50,062 nt of DNA, taken from Betaproteobacteria bacterium. GTDB taxonomy: Bacteria; Pseudomonadota; Gammaproteobacteria; Burkholderiales; Burkholderiaceae_C. The position numbers and the translations under genes are program-made. Below are positions 46,548 through 50,062 of this stretch, one piece after another (within the stretch, counting starts at the first letter, position 1; each line of letters starts with the position of its first letter). Below the pieces are notes generated by a model. The model ran no database searches. It was not told the DNA's origin and saw nothing but the letters and a program-made list of their open reading frames with translations. The DNA lies in NCBI GenBank assembly GCA_025358155.1, contig JANYKR010000088.1, forward strand, positions 1 through 50,062, read 5' to 3'.

Positions 46548-48280
46548 CTACTTCGCGAGCTTGAACACCATCGCCGTGCCGCCCTGTGGCACCGGCTCGG
46601 GCTTGCCCTGGAGCGTGTCGATGCCCGACTGCATGCGTTGGGCGTCCACGCCCCAGCCGGCCTGCACGGCGATGTACTGCTCACCGCCGACCTGGAACGA
46701 GGTGGGCACGGCGGTCACGCCCGACGACATGTTGCAGTCCCACAGCACCTTGCGGTTGGTTGCGTCAAACGCGCGGAACTTGCGGTCGTTGGTACCGCCG
46801 GCAAAAACGAGGTTGCCGCCGGTGGTCAGCAGCGGCGCCCACAGGTGGGTGTTGAACTTGTGCACCCAGGCCATCTTGCCGGGCTTCAGGTCCCAGGCCT
46901 GCAGCTCGCCGATGGTGGCCGGCGGCTTGTCGTCCTTGTATCGCAGGCTGCCCAGAACACCCTCGCTCAGGTCGCCGATGTGCAAGTCGCCCGCCTTGTA
47001 CTTGGTTGGCTCGGCGGCCGGCAGTTCGGCGCAGAGGTTGTTGTTGGCCGGGATGTAGAACAGGCCCGTCTTCGGGTTCCAGGCCTCGGGCGGCCAATCT
47101 TTGCCGCCCCACAGCGACGGGCAGAACTTGACGGCTTTGCCCATGCCCGGGATCTTTGCGGGGTTGTAGCTCGGACGGCCGGTCTGCTTGTCAATACTGG
47201 TGAAGACGTCGTTGTGCACATACGGCACGGCGTCGATAAAACCGATCTTGCCAGTGTCCTGGCGCTCCAGCATCCACAGGTAGCCGTTGCGGGCTGCGTG
47301 GACCGCTGCCTTGACCTTGCGGCCCTTGACCTCGGTGTCGATCAGTATCGGCGCAGACACTTCGTCCCTGTCCCAGACGTCGTTCTGGTGGTACTGGTGG
47401 TGGCCTTTGATCGACCCGGTATCCACATCCAGCGCGACGGCGGACGTGGTGTGCAGGTTGTCGCCCTTGCGGCCTTCGGTCGGCCACGGCGCCGGATTGC
47501 CAGTGCCCCAGTAGGCCAGGCTGGTGGCCGGGTCATAGGTGCCGGTGATCCAGATGCTGCCGCCGCCGTTCTTGTGCGTGTCGCCGGGCCAGGTGTCGCC
47601 TCCTGGCTGGCCGGGGGCAGCAGTCATGAAGGTGCGCCAGGCTTCCTTGCCGGTAGCAGCGTCGTAGGCGGCCACAAAGCCGCGCACGCCGGTCTCGCCG
47701 CCTGACGAGCCGACCATGATCTTGCCTTTGGCGGCAAGGGGGGCCAGCGTGATGTACTGCAGCGCCTTGGAGTCGCCGACCTGGGTGCTCCAGGCCACCT
47801 TGCCGGTGCGCGCGTCGAGCGCTACCAAGTGGGCGTCGACGGTCGCAACAAAGACCTTGTCGCCGTACAGCGCCACGCCGCGGTTGGTCGGGTGCAGTTG
47901 CAGCAGGTCGCCCGGGATGTCCTTCTTCCAGCGCCACAGCTCGGTACCGCTGGCGGCGTCCAGCGCGATCACCTGAGCGCCGGGGGTGGTGACGTACATG
48001 TAGCCGTTGTTGACGATCGGCGGCGACTGGGGCCTTCGGTCTGCCCGGTGGCCAGTGACCATGCGAGCTGCAGCTTGCCGACGTTGCCGGCGTTGATCTG
48101 GTCCAGCGGGCTGTAGCCCCAGCCGCCATAGTTGCCGCGGTACTGCAGCCAGTTCGACGGCTCGGGGTTGATCAGACGCGCGTCAGTGACGGGCGTATAA
48201 CTGTCTGGCACAGCATGTGCGACCAGAGCGGGCAGCGCGGCGCCAAGGCTGGCGAGCAAACGGGTAAGACGATGGGTCAC
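46548..48280 (-). pseudogene. PQQ-dependent dehydrogenase, frameshifted
   Basis: A quinoprotein dehydrogenase of about 577 residues if the frame is restored. Two frames cover it: the first (GTG at 48280 with GGAGA before it) gives a signal peptide, SNWLQYRGNYGGWGYSPL and WSLATGQTEG; the second starts in SPPIVNNGYMYVTTPG. A missing base in GGCCCCAG near 48029–48034 (a sibling would read GGCCACCAG) accounts for the shift. Beta-propeller repeats and GTGNPAPW, QYHQNDVWDRDEVS and the C-terminal HLWAPLLTTGGNLVF are typical. A second Asp two residues after the catalytic one (WDRDE) matches the lanthanide-type pattern. No vicinal Cys pair. It probably shares a transcript with the Rieske gene upstream. 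Confidence 0.85.
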
Positions 48281-48370
48281 AGCTTATCTCCACTTCGGGT
48301 TGTGGTTGCTTGGGGAACGGGGTGGTTCGCTGACAGGGGCTCGGTCGTTGGCGACAAGGGTGAGGGCTGG

Positions 48371-48922
48371 TCAACTGACCTGGCCGCCGGGCTGCGCGCT
48401 GAAGCCACCGGCCACGACGATGACATCGCCCACCAACTTCAGCGGCATGTTGGGCAAGGACCGCGAGGCCGGGCCGCTGGCCACGGTGCCGCCTTCGAGC
48501 AGCCGGTACTTCGTCGAATGACAGAAGCACACCAGCAGCTGGTCTTTGGTTGACCAAGTCTTCAAATCACAGCCCTGGTGGGTGCAGATGGCCGAGAAAG
48601 CCAGCACGCCGCCGGCCGAGCGCGCACGGCTTTCGGCATCCAGCACACCCTCGGCAAAGCGCATCAGCACCACCTTGTTGAGGTGGGAGTCATCGCGCAC
48701 CATGTTCTGCGACTCATCGAAGGGGTAGGCCAGCACCGGTTTGTCGACCGGAACGTCGGACAGGCGCAGCGGCGTGGGCACCCCTTCGGCCGATTCATCG
48801 ACCAGGCGATCGCCGTCGGCGGGCTTGGGCCAGGCATCGTCGGCCTTCAGGGCCATCAGGGCCAGCGGCGCGGCCAGCCCCGAGGCGGCGATCTGGATGA
48901 TGCGGCGGCGTTGCGCATTCAC
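48371..48922 (-). CDS. Rieske [2Fe-2S] protein
   Basis: About 183 residues from a GTG start at 48922, giving a twin-arginine-like leader NAQRRRIIQIAASGLAAPL that would export a folded cofactor-bearing protein. The cluster motif is CTHQGCDLKTWS followed 16 residues after the first His by CFCHSTKY (C-x-H ... C-x-x-H), with a further Cys within each box as in high-potential Rieske proteins. The other ATG upstream at 49075 has no support. It lies 90 bp upstream of the PQQ dehydrogenase gene and could pass electrons from it, an inference from adjacency. Confidence 0.75.
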   Translation of the reverse strand: MNAQRRRIIQIAASGLAAPLALMALKADDAWPKPADGDRLVDESAEGVPTPLRLSDVPVDKPVLAYPFDESQNMVRDDSHLNKVVLMRFAEGVLDAESRARSAGGVLAFSAICTHQGCDLKTWSTKDQLLVCFCHSTKYRLLEGGTVASGPASRSLPNMPLKLVGDVIVVAGGFSAQPGGQVS

Positions 48923-49083
48923 TGCCTGCGCAGTGCAGCACGCGCGGGCGCGGTTCTCTGGCTGGGGCAAGGGCAACTCTCCATCAGGCAATGAGCGGTG
49001 CCGGCTTGCGGCACCACCCTGTCGCGGCCCCGAGGTGGGGCGGCTGCAGGCTATGGCAAGCATGCCAACCTGCATTCAGAGTT

Positions 49084-49093
49084 CTGACGTCAG
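49084..49093. promoter_or_regulatory. Palindrome in the Rieske/GntR divergent region
   Basis: CTGACGTCAG is a perfect 10-bp palindrome in the 288-bp interval between the divergent Rieske and gntR genes. GAGTTCT appears at 49079–49085 and again near 49113. A GntR operator is possible; no site of this kind was seen before the other gntR gene, whose upstream DNA has been deleted. Confidence 0.35.
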
Positions 49094-49210
49094 TATTATC
49101 CCGAGTGCAATTCGAGTTCTAAGTGCTGATTCAAACGCTGTGAAGCGGGCTACGGGCACCGGGCATCAGGTTTGGCGCAGCCTAGAATCACCCGGTCAAA
49201 AAACCCAGTC

Positions 49211-49888
49211 ATGAAGCAACTTTCATCCCAGCCCAACCTGGTTGACCAGGTTCGTGATGCGATCCTGCAAGAGATCGCCACCGGCACGCTGGCCCCGGGC
49301 GAGCGGCTGGTGCAAGAGCGCATCGCCGAGTCTCTGGGTGTGTCTCGCCAGCCGGTGCAGCAGGCGCTGGCCTTGCTGCTGAGCCAGGGCGTGCTGCGCG
49401 ACGCGCCGGGGCGCCGCCTGATCGTGGCGCCGCTGGACGCGAAGTACGTGCGCCAGATGTACGACATGCGCGCCGTCATCGAGGGCCTGGCGTTTGCGCA
49501 GGCTGCGCTCCTGAACCCGGAGCGCGCCGCGCGCCAGGGGGCGACCTACATCGACGCCGGCCGCAAGGCGGTGGCCAGCGGGTCGGTGCCGCGCATGATC
49601 GTGGCCGACATGAAGTTCCACGCCTTCATCCACGAACTGTCGGGCAATTCGCTGATCGTGCCCACGCTGGAACCGCATCTCACCTACATGCAACGGGTGA
49701 TGGGCCAGGTGCTGATCCGCGACCACAAGCCGCGTGATGTGTGGGAAGAGCACGAACAGTTGCTGCAGGCCGTGGCCGCTGGCGACGCTGACCGTGCCGA
49801 GGCGATGGCACGCGCCCACGTCACGGCCGCAGCCGATTTCATGATCGATGGGCTAGAACCTGCGCAGAACCCGCCCGCCGGCACCTGA
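49211..49888 (+). CDS. GntR family regulator, FCD domain, second copy
   Basis: A 225-residue FadR-like regulator, strongly similar over its whole length to that at 43744–44421 (MK-L-SQPNLV-QV, SLGVSRQPVQQALALLLSQG, RDAPGRRLIVAPLDAKYVRQ). FCD metal-site His are in MKFHAFIHELSGNSL and EEHEQLLQAV. ATG at 49211 is preferred because it aligns with the other copy. Divergence from the Rieske–PQQ genes suggests it controls them. Confidence 0.9.
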   Translation: MKQLSSQPNLVDQVRDAILQEIATGTLAPGERLVQERIAESLGVSRQPVQQALALLLSQGVLRDAPGRRLIVAPLDAKYVRQMYDMRAVIEGLAFAQAALLNPERAARQGATYIDAGRKAVASGSVPRMIVADMKFHAFIHELSGNSLIVPTLEPHLTYMQRVMGQVLIRDHKPRDVWEEHEQLLQAVAAGDADRAEAMARAHVTAAADFMIDGLEPAQNPPAGT

Positions 49889-50062
49889 GTATTTGGCACT
49901 GGTCTTGCTGAGTCAACCGCTAGTCTTGTCCAACGAGGTATGAGCCTGGAGCTGGGCGCCACATTCCACTGAGGAGTGAGCCTGGCGGCCACCTGAGGTC
50001 GTCGATTTGGTGGCTGGCGGGCAGCCCACCGACGCAGCGGGTCGATCATCGAATCGATGGTG
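49889..50062. other. Possible mobile-element edge
   Basis: The interval lacks a clear gene. TGAGCCTGG is repeated (near 49942 and 49978) next to GGCGCCAC and CGGCCACC, a pattern of subterminal repeats seen at ends of IS21-type elements. Only one side is inside the window, and no transposase sequence is visible, so the call is tentative. Confidence 0.25.

Overview
The window is GC-rich chromosomal DNA from a betaproteobacterium, most likely Burkholderiales (Comamonadaceae or Sphaerotilaceae-like). This is inferred from the gene contexts aspS–DUF502–fmdB and ubiB–ubiJ, from EpsL-type and TRAP-transporter content, and from codon bias. No rRNA, tRNA or CRISPR array was found.

Layout. (1) 1–850: the right end of an IS481-family element inserted into a P4-type tyrosine integrase gene, the remains of a mobile island. 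(2) 1073–14464, all on the minus strand: an alpha/beta hydrolase, a FeeM-like acyltransferase, clsB with its usual endonuclease/phosphatase partner, nudB–aroG, a Doc/AbrB toxin–antitoxin pair with a palindromic operator, then aspS, DUF502, fmdB, a sodium/solute symporter, ubiB and ubiJ. This is mostly core housekeeping. (3) 14645–25158, plus strand: an exopolysaccharide block with the initiating phosphoglycosyltransferase, an EpsL-like outer-membrane barrel, nucleotide-sugar enzymes (galE, manC, rfbB, rfbA, gmd, fcl) and a lower-GC deacetylase-like gene. It has no glycosyltransferase, Wzx/Wzy, rmlC or rmlD. (4) 25320–27178: a chemoreceptor gene with a frameshift and a lost 3' end. (5) 27485–35742: a catabolic operon (two SDR dehydrogenases, TRAP permease and binding protein, DUF1537 sugar-acid kinase, RuBisCO-like protein) read divergently from a LysR regulator. 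It is the most interesting system here and looks like a sugar-acid pathway in which a RuBisCO-like protein does the carbon–carbon bond chemistry. (6) 35755–43743: a second TRAP locus with a TPP enzyme, an AEC permease and an epoxide hydrolase. It ends in a deletion junction that removed the 5' ends of both the TRAP binding-protein gene and a divergent acyl-CoA ligase. (7) 43744–49888: two close paralogous GntR/FCD regulators, a serine hydrolase, a frameshifted PQQ dehydrogenase and a Rieske protein. (8) The last about 170 bases may be the edge of another mobile element.

Five of roughly 45 genes are broken (integrase, chemoreceptor, binding protein, ligase, PQQ dehydrogenase), nearly all in the accessory half. 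Either the accessory region is decaying, or a few single-base differences are sequencing errors. The integrase truncation and the dctP/ligase junction cannot be explained by single-base errors.
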